From Apium graveolens (Eukaryota; Streptophyta; Magnoliopsida; Apiales; Apiaceae): a stretch of DNA of 64,000 nucleotides. Below, one piece after another: positions 33,401 through 45,994 of the stretch. The notes under the pieces were generated by a model. The model saw only the letters and a program-made list of their open reading frames with translations. It did no database searches and was not told the origin of the DNA. The first letter of the stretch is position 1. Every line of letters starts with the position of its first letter. Made by a program: the position numbers and the translations under genes. Where the stretch lies: positions 64,577,414 to 64,641,413 of the forward strand of contig NC_133653.1 in the NCBI RefSeq assembly GCF_009905375.1, in the 5' to 3' direction.

Positions 33401-33912
33401 TGGTAGGACTCGTCAGGAAGACTGGTAGCAGCTCAAGACAGACAAAAGAAGTACGTCGACCAGACCAGAAAAGATACAGAGTATGAAGTAGGGGATTTGG
33501 TGCTGTTGAAGGTATCTTCATGGAAATGAGTGATGAGATTTGGGAAAAAAGGGAAGTTGAGTCCCAGAATTCATAGGACCCTTTGAAATTTTGAGAAGAA
33601 TAGGACCTCCTAACTTACGAGCTCGCCTTGCCCCCTAATCTGCAACAAATGCACAACGTGTTCTACGTGTTTATGTTAAGGAAGTACCATGCAGATGCAC
33701 GACACGTAATAGAATACGAGTAGGTAGATTTACAACCAGACCTGACCTACATCGAGCAACCAGTAAGGATAATGGACCAAAAAGAACAAGTGCTGAGGAA
33801 CAAGACTGTGAAGCTGGTTAGAATCTTGTGGAGGAATCAAAATGTCGAGGAGTCAACTTGGGAACTTGAAGATGCAATGAGGAATATATATCCCTACTTA
33901 TTTTCTAATTGA
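30481..33912 (+). pseudogene. pol: Tekay pol: protease, RT, RNase H, integrase, chromodomain; broken
   Basis: Protease at about 30550-30860; its active site reads LFDSRATKSF, with Arg replacing the usual Gly. RT from about 31025, with a frameshift near 31235, contains FIDDVLIYS at about 31591-31617. RNase H covers about 31978-32370 ([37 protein letters not shown]). Integrase follows (YYWWPNMKREV, MDFVTGLPKTK, SDRDPMF, TAYHPQTDGQSERT). Its zinc finger has lost the first Cys of CXXC (KGLTC). A chromodomain-like C-terminus (VKLVRILWRNQNVEESTWEL) ends at TGA 33910-33912. Stops occur near 31262, 31424, 31478, 31699, 31942, 32461, 33079 and 33484. From 31235 to the end the frame is otherwise continuous. 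Confidence 0.9.
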
Positions 33913-33932
33913 TTCCGGGACAGAATCCTTGT

Positions 33933-33945
33933 TAGAGGGGAAGAC
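33933..33945 (+). other. Tekay polypurine tract
   Basis: AGAGGGGAAGAC directly before the 3' LTR terminus TGTAATAAC. Confidence 0.8.
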
Positions 33946-36900
33946 TGTAATAACTCGAATTTTTGAGACCTTGTAAAACATTTAATGAATAGTAACCCTG
34001 ACAGACGGGGAAAACCTTTTATCCCACACTATGTAGTGCATGAGAAAATGAGTTTCGGAGTTGATATTATGATTATACGTACCAAATGAGTGTATGTAAA
34101 CGCTATAAGTTTTCGAAGAAAACAAACTTTGTAAAATGACCATATTTACGAATCATCGAGGATTACGGGAATCACAATATAATTACGAATTTAAAACCCT
34201 ACGGATTTATATCCAAGTATTATAATTCAAAACATAAGGAATAAATACAAAAGGAATTACGTCGCGAACCATTTACGAGGAAGTATTACGAAAACGTTTA
34301 AGCGACCGAGCGAACACCTAAACGATTAAATACACGTAACGCACTAACTAACCATGGTAAGAAAGTAACCATGGTTACTTTATCAAATAGTGAGTAAGGA
34401 GTAGGATGATCAACCAAGGCTATCAAATAGTGAGCTAAGAAGCTAAACAAGTGGCTTAGCTTGTAAACTAGGAAGCTAGTTGGATTTGTCCCCAAGATTT
34501 GCAACAAGAATAAAATCCTAGGATCTAAACTAGATAATAAAAAATCAATACAAATATATCACAACCTCATTTCCAAGAATCAACCAAGGAAGCAAGCATA
34601 AAAACACTTCTTCTCTCCCAAAAATCTCCCATTCGGCCCTTCACCATAAAACAAAGAAACCAATTTCAAATCTTCAAGCTCTAGCCATGGATAAATCCTT
34701 CCATTAATTCTAAAGCTTCCTACCAACCAAAATAAGGTAAGATAAATCTTTGAGCTCTTTTTATCAAGGTTTGATGGGTAAAATAAAATCAAGAAAGTTG
34801 ATAATGAATAGTGTGAATAGTAACTCTTCTTTGGTTTCTTGATTTTGATGGTTGATTTAGGTTCCAAAAACCATACTAAGCACTCCCAAGACTTCACCAT
34901 CATCAAGAACACATCTCAAGATCTCAAAAAAGTTAAAAATATTTGACCCAACTTTATTATTTAAGATTTAAGTTCAAGATCCTTTTAGTATGTAGTTGTA
35001 AACCTAGTTTTAGTGGTGGTATTGTTGAGATCTTGATGTTTAGCTAAGTAGATTTAAGGTTGATTGTTGTTACCTCAAGAACATGATTTTATTGAGAGGA
35101 GTTAGTGTGTTTATGATTATATGTTGATTGTTGGTGGTAGTATAAAAATTTAAGGCATAAACGAAACTCCGATCATAACTGTAATCTCATTAAAACGAAC
35201 AAATCATAACTTTAAGTTTCTGCAGAATGTCCCGAGGATGTAAACTGTAGTTTCTTGAAACATAACCCTTGATTATGATAGGAAATTTTATAAGTATCTT
35301 TTAGGTGCTTGAATCCCTTGATTCCAATTTACGGATCAAAAGTTATGGCCGTTTTACTAAAAGTGATTTACGCGACAAAAACTGCTACGAATTATGAACT
35401 TTGAAAATATAAAGGATCGACTTAAGAATGTTCATAAATCATTAAATTTTTACAGAGAGTAGTATTTTGAGTTTTCTAACTTCCATAAAAATTTCAAGTT
35501 AAAATAATGATTTTTCAATTTTATAAATATATCGGAGTTGAGATCGTGCGATTAGAAACCAAAGAATCCATAAGCGGAGTCGACGACGAAAATGAAAATG
35601 GACTTAAGATACTTTGAAAAAGGAAGCGACCATAATGAGAATAAGGACTTAAAGAAATAATAAGGGTAAAATAAGTTGAGAGGGTGCGTAATAAGTAGCA
35701 CATAAATGCGAGTCGCCGTAAATTAGAACGGGACCTAACGAAATGAATTGTGTTTATGATTATAGATTTCCGAACGGAACCTAGAGCATCCTCCACCTCG
35801 AGATACCCAGGCAAGTTTACGAACCCAACTCCATTTACTGTTGTGTTGTGAATGGATTATTTTATTATCATTGCATAAATACTATGCTTGCCATGATATA
35901 TAGTTATTGAATTTTCGTATAATGTAGCGATGTTGTACAATAAGTATATATCGTGAAATGTTTTATTCCACTGTAAGCATGTAGTATTATAATAAGACCG
36001 AGAGTCGGTCGAGATTTCAAGATAAAAACCCGTGAATCATTTCGGTGATATTATAGGACGATTACAAGTCCATAGTAGTACGTTTTAAAGGGACTCAACG
36101 TCGACTTACTAAATATTAAACACCTCGAACTTTTATTAAAACGATTTCCAAAGATCGTATTCCCTCGACTACACTTTATCGTTCGGACAAGAAATATTTA
36201 CTTACTATTCATTTATTAGGGAGAAGTATTCTCCAGTAAATATTTACTTCAGACTCGATTAAATATTAGAGTTCATTAAATTATTAAACATAAATTAGTT
36301 GAGGAATATTATTTTTATTCTTTTAAAAGTAAACTCCTTCAAAGTTTAATTATTTATCGATTATCATTTAATTATTTATTATTTATTAAAGGGTTTATTT
36401 ATGATTTAAAAATCATAGAACCTGATTTAAAATACTTTCTGATTTTTGAAAATCTTTCGAATAATTTCAGATCGTCGGAGAATATTATCTCGACTTATTT
36501 TAATATTTTGAATATAGTTTCAAGGAGAAACTCTCCCTCATTTAATTATCTGTTGATAACGGTCAACTCACATCCTTAGTACTTCCTCCGAAAATTTCGG
36601 AAGTACGTTTATATATATATACCCTAATAAGATAAGTTATTTCTATCAACAAGCAAAACGCTTTGGAAAACTTCGATGTGGTTCGAGTTCTCGAGATATG
36701 ATAGAATTCTTTTAAAGGACAAGGGAGGGGTAGACTCTGGTACTATGTGTGCTAGATGGACTACCAAAGGTACCGCAGGGGAAGTTACTCTGTGTACTCA
36801 GGAACTTGTGAAGTATGTGTATACCCAAAAATGGGACACGTAGCCCGAATGCGGCAAGGGTGATAACCGGGATACGAAGGTGTCTTCCTTCTACTAGTAG

Positions 36901-37680
36901 GAAAGGTTACCATTATCTTATTACGACTGATCATCGTATGCGATGGCTCCAACGAGTGTCCTATTCTTCCAATTAGAATTATGATGCAATACCGTAACAC
37001 AAGCCTAAGTGCTGGGTTTACTAGTAAGGTATTCGCAGGTTAATAAAATCCACTAAGGGATTGTTTTTATAAAAGGTGTGTATCACCAAGGAAAACTATT
37101 TTTGAATAAAATGTAATTATCATATACGATGTTTTACGTAAGTTTATCATACAGTCATTTTCAAACTGTACATTATTATTCCGGGCATTATAGATCACAC
37201 TTGTTTTCTTAAATTGACACAACACAACAGTGAATCAAGATGCCTACCATAAAAACCTCAGCCAGGAAACGGGTAGGAAATGGCCAGCTGTTCCGTAGGT
37301 TGTTTGGTGCTGTACCACAGGTAGTCCAAGTAAGCTGGATTGGTTTTCAGTTGTTTTTAGTTCAGCTTATTTATAAGTATGACTTATGTAAGGTAATAAA
37401 TAAGAAACGTATATTTGGCCGACGGACTAGCCTTACTTAAAGGTTATTCCTCGGTAAGACTTAATTACTTATGGGTTGTAATAATTATCACTTTGTGGTT
37501 TGATTTACTCTAGTAATGAATGGTTCATTTCCAAGACAAGAACCTGTAAGTGTGTGTGTATGATAAGTGTGGGGTCGTAAAGTGTGAGTATTTATATATT
37601 GTGATGTGAGGTATGTGGTTTATAATGGTTTAGATGTCGTGGCCTCCTAGATTCCTGACCCCGAATTTTGGGGCGCCACA
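33946..37680 (+). repeat. Tekay 3' LTR
   Basis: 3735 bp, partner of 24384-28016. Its extra 100 bp or so (about 35027-35130) ends in TGTTGATTGTTGGTGG, and GTTGATTGTTG also occurs at its left side. The shorter copy therefore looks like a loss between short direct repeats. Followed by ATCTT. Confidence 0.92.
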
Positions 37681-37685
37681 ATCTT

Positions 37686-37870
37686 CTTCAAGTGTTTATT
37701 TCTTAGCTTGAAACTGTTCACAGAATAATCCCCCAGTCTAATCGACTAACCATTTTTATAGACTCAAGAAATATAATTATAAAATACAAATATCAATTAT
37801 CATACAGCTTAATCTTAGGGTTGTCAATTTGACTTAGTCTTGTTATTATGCAGACATATCTTGCACAACA
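37686..37870 (-). repeat. Sire-2 3' LTR, second part
   Basis: Continuation of the LTR split by the Tekay insertion, ending GCACAACA. Matches 49026-49210 of the partner copy. The rebuilt LTR would be about 1.31 kb. Confidence 0.85.
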
Positions 37871-37883
37871 ATCTCCCCCAATT
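37871..37883 (-). other. Sire-2 polypurine tract
   Basis: Minus-strand ATTGGGGGAGAT next to the LTR terminus, close to the Sire-1 and Sire-3 tracts in sequence. Confidence 0.75.
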
Positions 37884-38020
37884 TGTGAGAAGATTGCTTA
37901 TCAAAAATTCATGCCTGATAACAAGACTAACCCCAAGCTAAAATCAAATACATTAAAATTAACATATTGACAAATACACTTTTTATACATTGAGAATTTT
38001 CCTTTTATAAATTACAGACA

Positions 38021-41000
38021 TTAGACGAATTTCTCATAGCCAGGCTCTTTTCTAATGAGGTCCTTAATCTTTACTAGCACCTGAAGTTCTTCAATAATTT
38101 CTATCCCTCTTAGAGCTTCCACTAGATTTAGCCATTCTTCCAATGAGTAATTGTTGAGAAGATAAATTCTGAACTTTGAGAATCTACCAACTTTGATGAT
38201 TAGAAAATGTCCATCCTTAGAAAGTCTGCTCAAACCCCTTGCCTTTAATTCATTAGATCTCTGTTCAAACATCTCAATTTCTCTTGCATATCTTCTTTCC
38301 CTTTCTTCCCTCTCAGCCTTTTTCCTTGCAACCCCGATATCTTTTTCTATCAACCTTTCAGCCAACACAGCCTTCCACCACTCTTGTACTGGAATCCTTA
38401 GCCTTCATCAAACTGATCATCCTCATCAATTCTACAGCAGAAAATGTATTAATTATTTCTTTGCTCAGCAAAATGAAGGAGCCATCCTTGTAATGGATCC
38501 TGACTTCTCTCAGAGAAATAACCCAAACTTTGACTATCTTCTCAGCTTGTTATTGGTAATAATCATCATCTGTTATGTTCCTTGAAATTGGAAGAAAGTC
38601 ATCTTGATTGAAATAGTTCTCGATAGCACCAGCATTAGCTTGATTTTTTTGTTTTCTTCCTGTAGTTTTGTAGTGAGTTTTAGATGGAGGCTTGAATGAA
38701 GGTGGTCTTGATAATTTCTTGAGTGAGGTTTGACTAACTTTGATTGGTATTTTGAGTAGACAATTTGTAGTTGGCTTGTATAGGAACTTTGGTTTTTTAG
38801 GTTGCATTGTTTGAGTGTCTATTTGGGTAGGTTTGGGAGTTTGAGTTTTGTGAGTTTGTGATATTTGAATTTGACATCTTAATGATTTGTTACCCCTTTT
38901 CCGTCCTTCCTTCTTTTCTTACTATCATCCCTTCCCTTCCCTTCTTTTCTTCAGTCTCTTTTTTCTTGTCACCACCCTTCCTGCCAGTTGCTTTGCTAGA
39001 CTGACTTGGATTTGAGCTAGAAGATTATTTTCTCATCTTTATTCTGCTCATCATCATCCAAGTCATCCTTTATATTGATTTATGCTCTTGGCAACATAAC
39101 ATCGGCATTCCTCAAATATCTGCTCAAAATCATGATAATCTCTTCATCTCCAATGCTCTTGACCTTCTTGTGTTTCAAGTCAATTTCCAAAGTCATGATC
39201 AGCCTCAAATTTCCCATGACATAGTTCTTGGGGACCATGAAATGTTTGCATCTTTTGGTAGATGGACAGATGTAGGCCACACCCTTGCTAGGCTGAAGGT
39301 AAGCTTCTGGAAATGCAACTACTTGACCTTTATTGAGTTCATTGAGCAGGAAAATGTCCTCTAAAATCACCCTATTGACTTTGTTGATTAGGATGCCCAT
39401 CTCAGATGCTCTTCTAGATTGGAGATAAGAAGGAGACACCTGTATACAGCTTTCCACTCCTGAGTCATTGATGTTTGTAACAATTCTCTTTTACCTGAAA
39501 GTATCATTTATCATCATCACCACCCTTAGAAAATTGATATTCCTATATAAAGCCTTTTTGTAGGTGAACTGATTATTGTTGAGTGAGATTCTGAGAGCTT
39601 TGAGTAGTTCATCAAATTCCTTGTCAAGACAAAGTCCTTCAGCTGCTTTCAGAAGTCTGTCCATTCCTACATCATCCTTTTTCTGAATTTGAGTTGTGGC
39701 TTGGCTTGATGATTTTAGTTGTAGTGACTCCATCTCCCCCTTAGTCTTTGTAGCAAGAATAGAGATTGTAGGTAGAGGGAGTGCAGTCCTTACTATCTGT
39801 GGTGATTCTGAAAGAGGTATGTTTAAAACTCCCATAATTGCCCTCAAAGATACTAAATTCTGCATCTGTAGATATTTTTGGGAGTCAACTAGGGACTTTA
39901 TGTCTTGTTTCTAACTTTGCACCAAAGAGGTCAGTTGAGAGACTCGAGCTGAAAGAGATTCATTTGAAGATTGAAGAGTTGAGATTTGAGCTTGTATGTT
40001 TTGGATTTGCAGGTTTCTGGATGTAGACATAGGTTGTGACCTTGAGACAACCAAAGTACCAAAAGAATTCGGCACAATATTCTTGACCTCCTGCATGACC
40101 AAAGATGAAGGTTCAAACCTAGCCTTGTATAGTTGATCCAGTTTGACCTTTGAGTCATTATTCTGAGTTATCTGTTCCTGGATTACCTCATGCAAAGCTT
40201 TGAAAGATTCTCTCAACTTAAACACACTTTCTTCCACTGGAGTGAGAGAGAGGGCTTGAAGCCTATCAGAAAACTTGTTGAACTTGGTCTTGATATCTTG
40301 AAATGTTGGCATCAGTTCATCAATCCTGTCATTAACCAATTTTTTGACTACAACTTGATGCTTGCCCAGAGTGCTTTCTATATCTCTCCCAATATGATGA
40401 AAGTCCTTCAATTATAATTTGTACACCTCTTTCACAATATCATAGACTTCTTGGGGGTAATGACCTTATCATTGCTTCCCAAAATAGTGGCATATTCTTC
40501 TCTAAACTTTGCTAAGGTCTCCTCCATTATTGTTGTGAAGTCCTTGGAAAGCCATGCATCCACATTACCATCTGCTTCATCTGCAATTTACTCCTGTTGT
40601 TCTTCGACATCCTCCTTGTAGGAGAGTAGAATAGCTTGATAGTCTTGGTTTAACATATATGTATTGAGGAGTTATTGGGTGATATTGGCTAGGCCTGCAA
40701 GTTACTTAACCAAAAGATCATTTACAGTTATAGGTTGGGCTTGAACATCTTAAAGTCATTGAGCTATGAGGTGTGAGGGTTGAGGGTTGGTGTTTGAGGT
40801 AGAAGGTTGGTCTATTGTGTTTGAGGTGTTTGGTATAGGGGTGGTGACTGGACCTGTGACTAGAGTCATAGTTGAACTCACAGCTTGAGCTGTGGTTATG
40901 ATAGTGTGTTGTTCACCACTAGTAGGATCCTCCATTTGAATTGGAGGAGAGTTGACTAGGTTACTATCATGTACCATAGCCTCAAACAATTGTTCCTCTT

Positions 41001-42484
41001 GCAAGGAACTGGCACTTGAATGTGCTATACTTGCCTCCTCAATGACTGGATCATTGGCAATTGGACTTCTAGCTTCAATTGACAGAGCAATCTCATCCAC
41101 GATTGTGAGGGGAGTTGTTCCTAGTTGAGAAACCTCCAATGGAATTAGAGAGGATTTGAGTAGCACCCCTCAATAGTACTACCCTCAAACCTAGCAGGCT
41201 GTGAAGGCTGTGGTGCATATAAAGGTGCTAGAGTAACATGCACAGGGTCTTAAGTAACAACTGGTGAAACCCTTATATTTGTAATGGTGTCATCAAGGTC
41301 TACCTCAACATGTAGCCTCTCACCATCTAATTATTGTATCTGAGTGGTGATCACAGTTTCTTGAACTGTGTCACTTGATTTTGGCAAGGCCTAAGAATTG
41401 GATTCATGCCTTTTAGTGTAAGAAAAATAAATTTGAGAAATAAGATTTCATATTTCAGAACTGATTTTTGGCAACTCCTCCTGAGTTAATGAGGGAGTTT
41501 CAAATGATGTGCTCTCAGTGTTTGTACCATCCAAATTTCTTCTTTGTATAGACTCTTTACAGGATACAATGAGGAGACTGTTTTGTTCAATAGTGACACC
41601 TTGTTGAGAAGATTCCCTTAGAGTCTGTTCAAACCCCTTTGTCACAACTGCATCTTTTCGAGAAGATGCAGAAGTGGAAATTTGAGTGGTCAGCTCAACT
41701 TTCCTTGACTTCTTTCGATTTTTGACCATGTTTGACTCAATAACTATTTGGTCCTCACCACTCTCAGAAATAGTAACTAACGGTGCTTGTTTTCTCTTCT
41801 TTTTACTAACTCCACCTTGCCGAGAGGATGAAGTAGTTGGTTCCCTAGCTACTAATGGTATATAATAAGTGGTTTCAGTGAAGAAGTGGTTTCAGTTGTG
41901 AAAGGCTCCTGTTGGTTAACCTACTTTTGTACTTCTACAGGAGCAGAAGCCATAATTGAACTAGATATTGCACTGGTTCTCATGTAAGGCATATGATAAA
42001 GGTAGCTCCTAGATCTCTCCAACATAAAATTAGTGACATTTAGGGCTACCTTCACCTGATTCTTTGTAATGACTGATCCAAATAAGATTTTGGACACTTG
42101 TTTACAATTTCCTATTTTACTTCTATCAATTTCATCAATCTTATGTATGTCTATAACTTTATAGTTTAAAGTAGACATTATGAATCCGGGGAAGAAAATT
42201 TCCTTACCTCTACTTATCAGTATCATTGTAAGCCTGGTGCTGAGTTCTTCCATGATCAATAGGCGAACATCGATGTGCCTATTGTATGCCACAGAGGACA
42301 CTAGCTTCTGAACTACACTATATATTATCATACCTAGTCTTCCTGAAAGTGAAAGACCTTATAATAGAATCAAACAGAAAAGACCATTCCCTCCTTTGAT
42401 GCATCCTGTTCAGGATGGCAATGTTGATCTTCTCACTGTAGTTTATGAAATCCATAAACTCAGTCAGTGCTTGTGTTATAGTAC
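38021..42484 (-). pseudogene. Sire-2 envelope-like ORF, main part
   Basis: Consecutive open stretches at 38021-38368, 38550-38807, 39080-39457, 39491-39865, 39911-40411, 40756-41166, 41448-41729 and 41921-42331 trace one large ORF with scattered stops and shifts. The C-terminal 115 residues (SNELKARGLSRLSKDGHF, FSKFRIYLLNN, IKDLIRKE) match Sire-1 and Sire-3. The 39911-40411 piece is Gln/Ser/Leu-rich and coiled-coil-like. 40756-41166 is Ser/Thr/Pro-rich. 41921-42331 belongs to the N-terminal domain (ELSTRLTMILISRGKEIFFPG). The order of compact, low-complexity and compact regions equals that of the intact Sire-N ORF. A solo LTR interrupts it at 42485; the N-terminus lies at 43998-44329. Confidence 0.75.
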
Positions 42485-43997
42485 TGTTAGGGATTCAATC
42501 AATAAAATGCAATGAAAAACAAAAATTTGAATCCCTACCACAGGATCTATGTATAATGACTGGATAATTATGGAGAATAAATGTTTACCTTAATAAAGCT
42601 TTTCTTCTGTTTGTAATGGAAGTTTCGATCTTGATGAACCACAACAGCCCTCCTTGCGAAGATCTGCTCTCCAAGGTATCCACACGAACGTCCAACAATC
42701 ACCGCATCCGGTACTAGCCAATTGGTTGCCTCTTCCTCTCTCTCTTTCTCTCTAGCCTCTCTAAGATGTAAAGCTGCTAGGGTTTTTCTCTAAAAATGTA
42801 ATGTGTCAAGTGACCCTAAAAATATACATCTTAATGTATATATAGGGGAGAGAGTATTAAGGCCTAACCCTAAACCTAATGGGCTTCTGAAAAATGACCC
42901 ATTTTGATTTCGGGTTTTTTATTATTATTAAATTCAAATTCTAATATATATATAATTAATCAAGTCTTAATTAATTTAATAATTTAAATTCGAATCACTA
43001 ATAGTAAAATATTTAAATTCATAATTTAAATAACACTCCGTTTTAAACGTTCTTTGTGTGTAACCCTTTAGGTTATCATTACGTTGGCAATAATTTTATC
43101 TTCTAATAATAAAATTATAAATAATGAGTGGCATCTAGTAATACATCATTGCTCCCCAAGTAATAATAATAATTGGTGATTCAATTAAACCTTTCATGAA
43201 TAATGTATAATGTAATATAATCCCTTTAGCCTTATATTATAGGTCAAACTCGAGGTATGCATTGTGTCATCCTCTGTTAACGTTTAATCCTTGTTTCCTT
43301 GGTCAGTGAGTAAACTTTTAAACAAATCAGTATTTGAGCACGACCATGCATTTTATAGTCTTACTCAATCAAAAGGCCAATAATATCACTCCTTTAATAT
43401 AGAAGGGCTAAATCCCATCTAGATCATTCATTTTTCTCATATGATTCATAATATACCCAATGTCTACTTATATTATTACCCGGTCAAGGATAACTTTCAA
43501 TAGTATCAAAGTATATTAATTCTCGTATAGAAATATAATGATTTCAGGTCTAAGGACTAATACATTATTATCACTGTGTGATTAGCTTATGACACTTTAA
43601 ACATGTAGTGTCTCACACCGGGTCAATCCAGCACCATGTATCTAATACATGTGCATGTGTTTTGACTTTAGTATCACCATACCTATGATCAATGAGATGT
43701 GATCATCAGTTAACAAACACACTAGTCTCAACGTATTTATTATCATCCCTTAACAATAATACTTGACTAGGGACCTTTAGGAATCTCAATATTATTCTCA
43801 TAATCTTATTTCTAAGTCACGTACTTAGAGATATAGATATACATATCATATTCAAGGACATTTATCAGTCTAACATTTATCGCATAAAATAAAGATATAA
43901 TAAATTACTAAAGAATAATCCATAAATTATAATTAATAATCCAAATGTCGCATAACATAAACATAATAGTGTTGTCTCTAGGGCACACACACTAACA
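42485..43997 (-). mobile_element. Solo LTR A, 1.51 kb, in Sire-2 env
   Basis: Begins TGTTAGGGATTC on the plus strand and ends CACACTAACA. On the minus strand it begins TGTTAGTGTGTGTGCCCTAG, matching the start of solo LTR B. Flanks are AGTAC (42480-42484) and GGTAC (43998-44002), a 5-bp duplication with one change. No internal PBS, coding domain or second LTR. Most simply a solo LTR left by LTR-LTR recombination. Confidence 0.8.
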
Positions 43998-44329
43998 GGT
44001 ACCTCTATCATGCCATCAATAGGAATGCCCAAAGATTTATTGACATCATTGGCATCAAACTCCACCTTTCTTCCATGAATTGAGCAATTCCCAACCAAGG
44101 AAACTGCATGGTTCACATGCACAACTGTATTCACCACAGTTGAGTTCCAGAATTCATTGAGCACGTCTAGGTAGATAACATGGTTGGCAGTTAAATCTCC
44201 TGCAAGATAAGATTCAGACAGAAACTTGACAAAGTATTTGAAACTGTCAGGAGCTTGATTAACATATGTAAAAGCTAAGTAGTTGGTACCATCCTTTGGG
44301 ATAACAACTCTAACATTGTTTTCAACCAT
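43998..44329 (-). pseudogene. Sire-2 envelope-like ORF, N-terminus
   Basis: Starts ATG 44327-44329 (MVENNVRVVIPKDG). NQAPDSFKYFVKFLSESY and YLDVLNEFWNSTVVN align with the Sire-1 N-terminus. Runs to about 43998 (GIPIDGMIEVP), where solo LTR A is inserted; codons beyond that belong to the LTR. Confidence 0.8.
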
Positions 44330-45173
44330 TTTAGGTGTTTGAGTTTGAGTGAGTAAGAGATTTGAGAAAGAAAGAGTTTGAAACGAGAGAGAATGGTGAA
44401 GATTTACAAAATCTAGGTCAATTGAGATCTCGAAAGCGTAAAGAGGGGTTATGTCGAGATGTCTGGGTATTTATAGGCTAGAGATGTGACTTGATGAGAA
44501 GTAGGAATAAACGGTTGATATTTCCTTATCGAGAAGTCACGTGAATTAGAAAACTCATGTCGAGATGCCACTATCCCGACTCTTATCGAGAACTAGATAG
44601 TGCCTTATCGAGATGTAGAATAAACACCCCGTTTGTCTTAATTGGACTGAAAAATTCCAATTCACATTGAGTAAATCAACATAAAATTAGAATGATTATG
44701 TATCAAAAGTATTTTACTAAATTAATTTATTGAATTAAATTATTTCAGTTCTAAGTTATCGAGAAGTCTAAAATTCATACTTATAGAGAACTTCATGTAT
44801 AAGCATATGTTGAGATCTCTATAACACTTATGAAGAAGTCATAATGAAGCTTGTTGAGAAGCCCTTCGAGAAGTCATGAAAAGACTTATCGAGAACTCTA
44901 TCGAGAAGTCTCAAAATGACTTGTCGAGAAGTCATTTAAACTTATCGAAAACTCAATTCTCTACATACTTTTGTTCTTTAACAGTTCTGTCGTATATTAA
45001 TTTCACATATTGAAAATATAAATTAACAGTTAAATAGTTTTTCTCAGAATTTTAAAAATTCTAAGTTGAGTTTTAAATTTTGAAAAATAAATATATAGAG
45101 AATTCTCAAATATTTATAAATTATATTCCAGTTAATTTCCAATTAAATCAAATTAATTTTGATTTATCAGAAA
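44330..45173. other. Pol-to-env spacer of Sire-2 with LTR-type words
   Basis: No ORF. Between about 44440 and 44960 it repeats CTTATCGAGAAGTC, CTTATCGAGAACT and related words, as in the Sire-1 spacer. AT-rich toward pol. Confidence 0.7.
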
Positions 45174-45994
45174 TTAATCTGTTGCAACATAATAGCTGAG
45201 TTCTTGCCTTTTGGATGAAGAATTTAGCATACCAATTTCACCTACAAGTCTAGTGAAAGTTGCTTCATCCAAAGGTTTAGTAAAAATGTCAGCTAATTGT
45301 TTTTCTGTGCGAATAAAAATAAGCTCAATAATACCATTTGCAGCATGTTCTCTAATAAAATGGTACCTTACATCAATGTGCTTAGTTCTATAATAATTAA
45401 CTGGATTAGCAATAATAGATATGGCACAAGTATTGTCACACATAATTGGAATTTTATATAACACTAGGCCATAATCCATTAATTAATATCTAATCCAAAA
45501 CACTTGAGCAAAACAACTTCCAGTAGCTATATATTCAGCCTCAGTTGTGGAAGTTGACACAAATTACTATTTCTTACTATACCAGGATACAAGTCTTTGA
45601 CCAAGAAATTGGCAGCTTCCACTTGTGCTTTTTATGTCTACCCTACATCCAGCAATATCTGCATCTGTGTATTCAACAACTACAAAACCAGTTCCCTTAG
45701 GATACTACAATCCCAAGTTTGATGTCCCATTCAAATATCTGAAAATCCTCTTGAAAATCATCAAATGTGATTTTTTAGGATTTTCTTGAAATCTAGCACA
45801 CAAACATGTTGCAAACATGATATCTGGTCTACTAGCAGTTAAGTACAACAAAGATCTAATCATTTTTTTATAGCCTGAAATGTTTACACTTTTTTCTTTC
45901 TTATCTTCATCCTACTTAGTAGACATAGGTGTTGATGCATGTGAGCAGTCAACCATTCAAAATTTCTTCAATAAATCTTTGACATACTTGGTTT
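45174..45994 (-). pseudogene. Sire-2 pol remnant: RNase H end
   Basis: The 45174-45479 stretch (CDNTCAISIIANPVNYY, RTKHIDVRYHFIREH, TKPLDEATFTRLVGEIGML) is the end of a Copia pol. Above it, broken frames to 45990 carry the rest of RNase H and the end of RT, with several stops. It ends at the insertion of solo LTR B. Confidence 0.8.

Larger units (their letters stand above)
24384..37680 (+). mobile_element. Decayed Tekay-like chromovirus (Ty3/gypsy)
   Basis: 13,297 bp, plus strand, with perfect duplication ATCTT (24379-24383 and 37681-37685). Very long LTRs (3633 and 3735 bp), an initiator-Met PBS, an acidic pre-gag ORF, gag, pol in the Ty3 order protease-RT-RNase H-integrase, and a C-terminal chromodomain. 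Long LTRs and the chromodomain place it in the Tekay (Del) clade. At least eight stops and several frameshifts cross the coding region, so it cannot move by its own proteins. Confidence 0.9.

Noticed and set aside
42485..43997. Autonomous or TRIM element rather than a solo LTR
   Set aside because: No internal PBS, PPT or terminal repeat pair within 1.5 kb; a solo LTR is the simplest reading.
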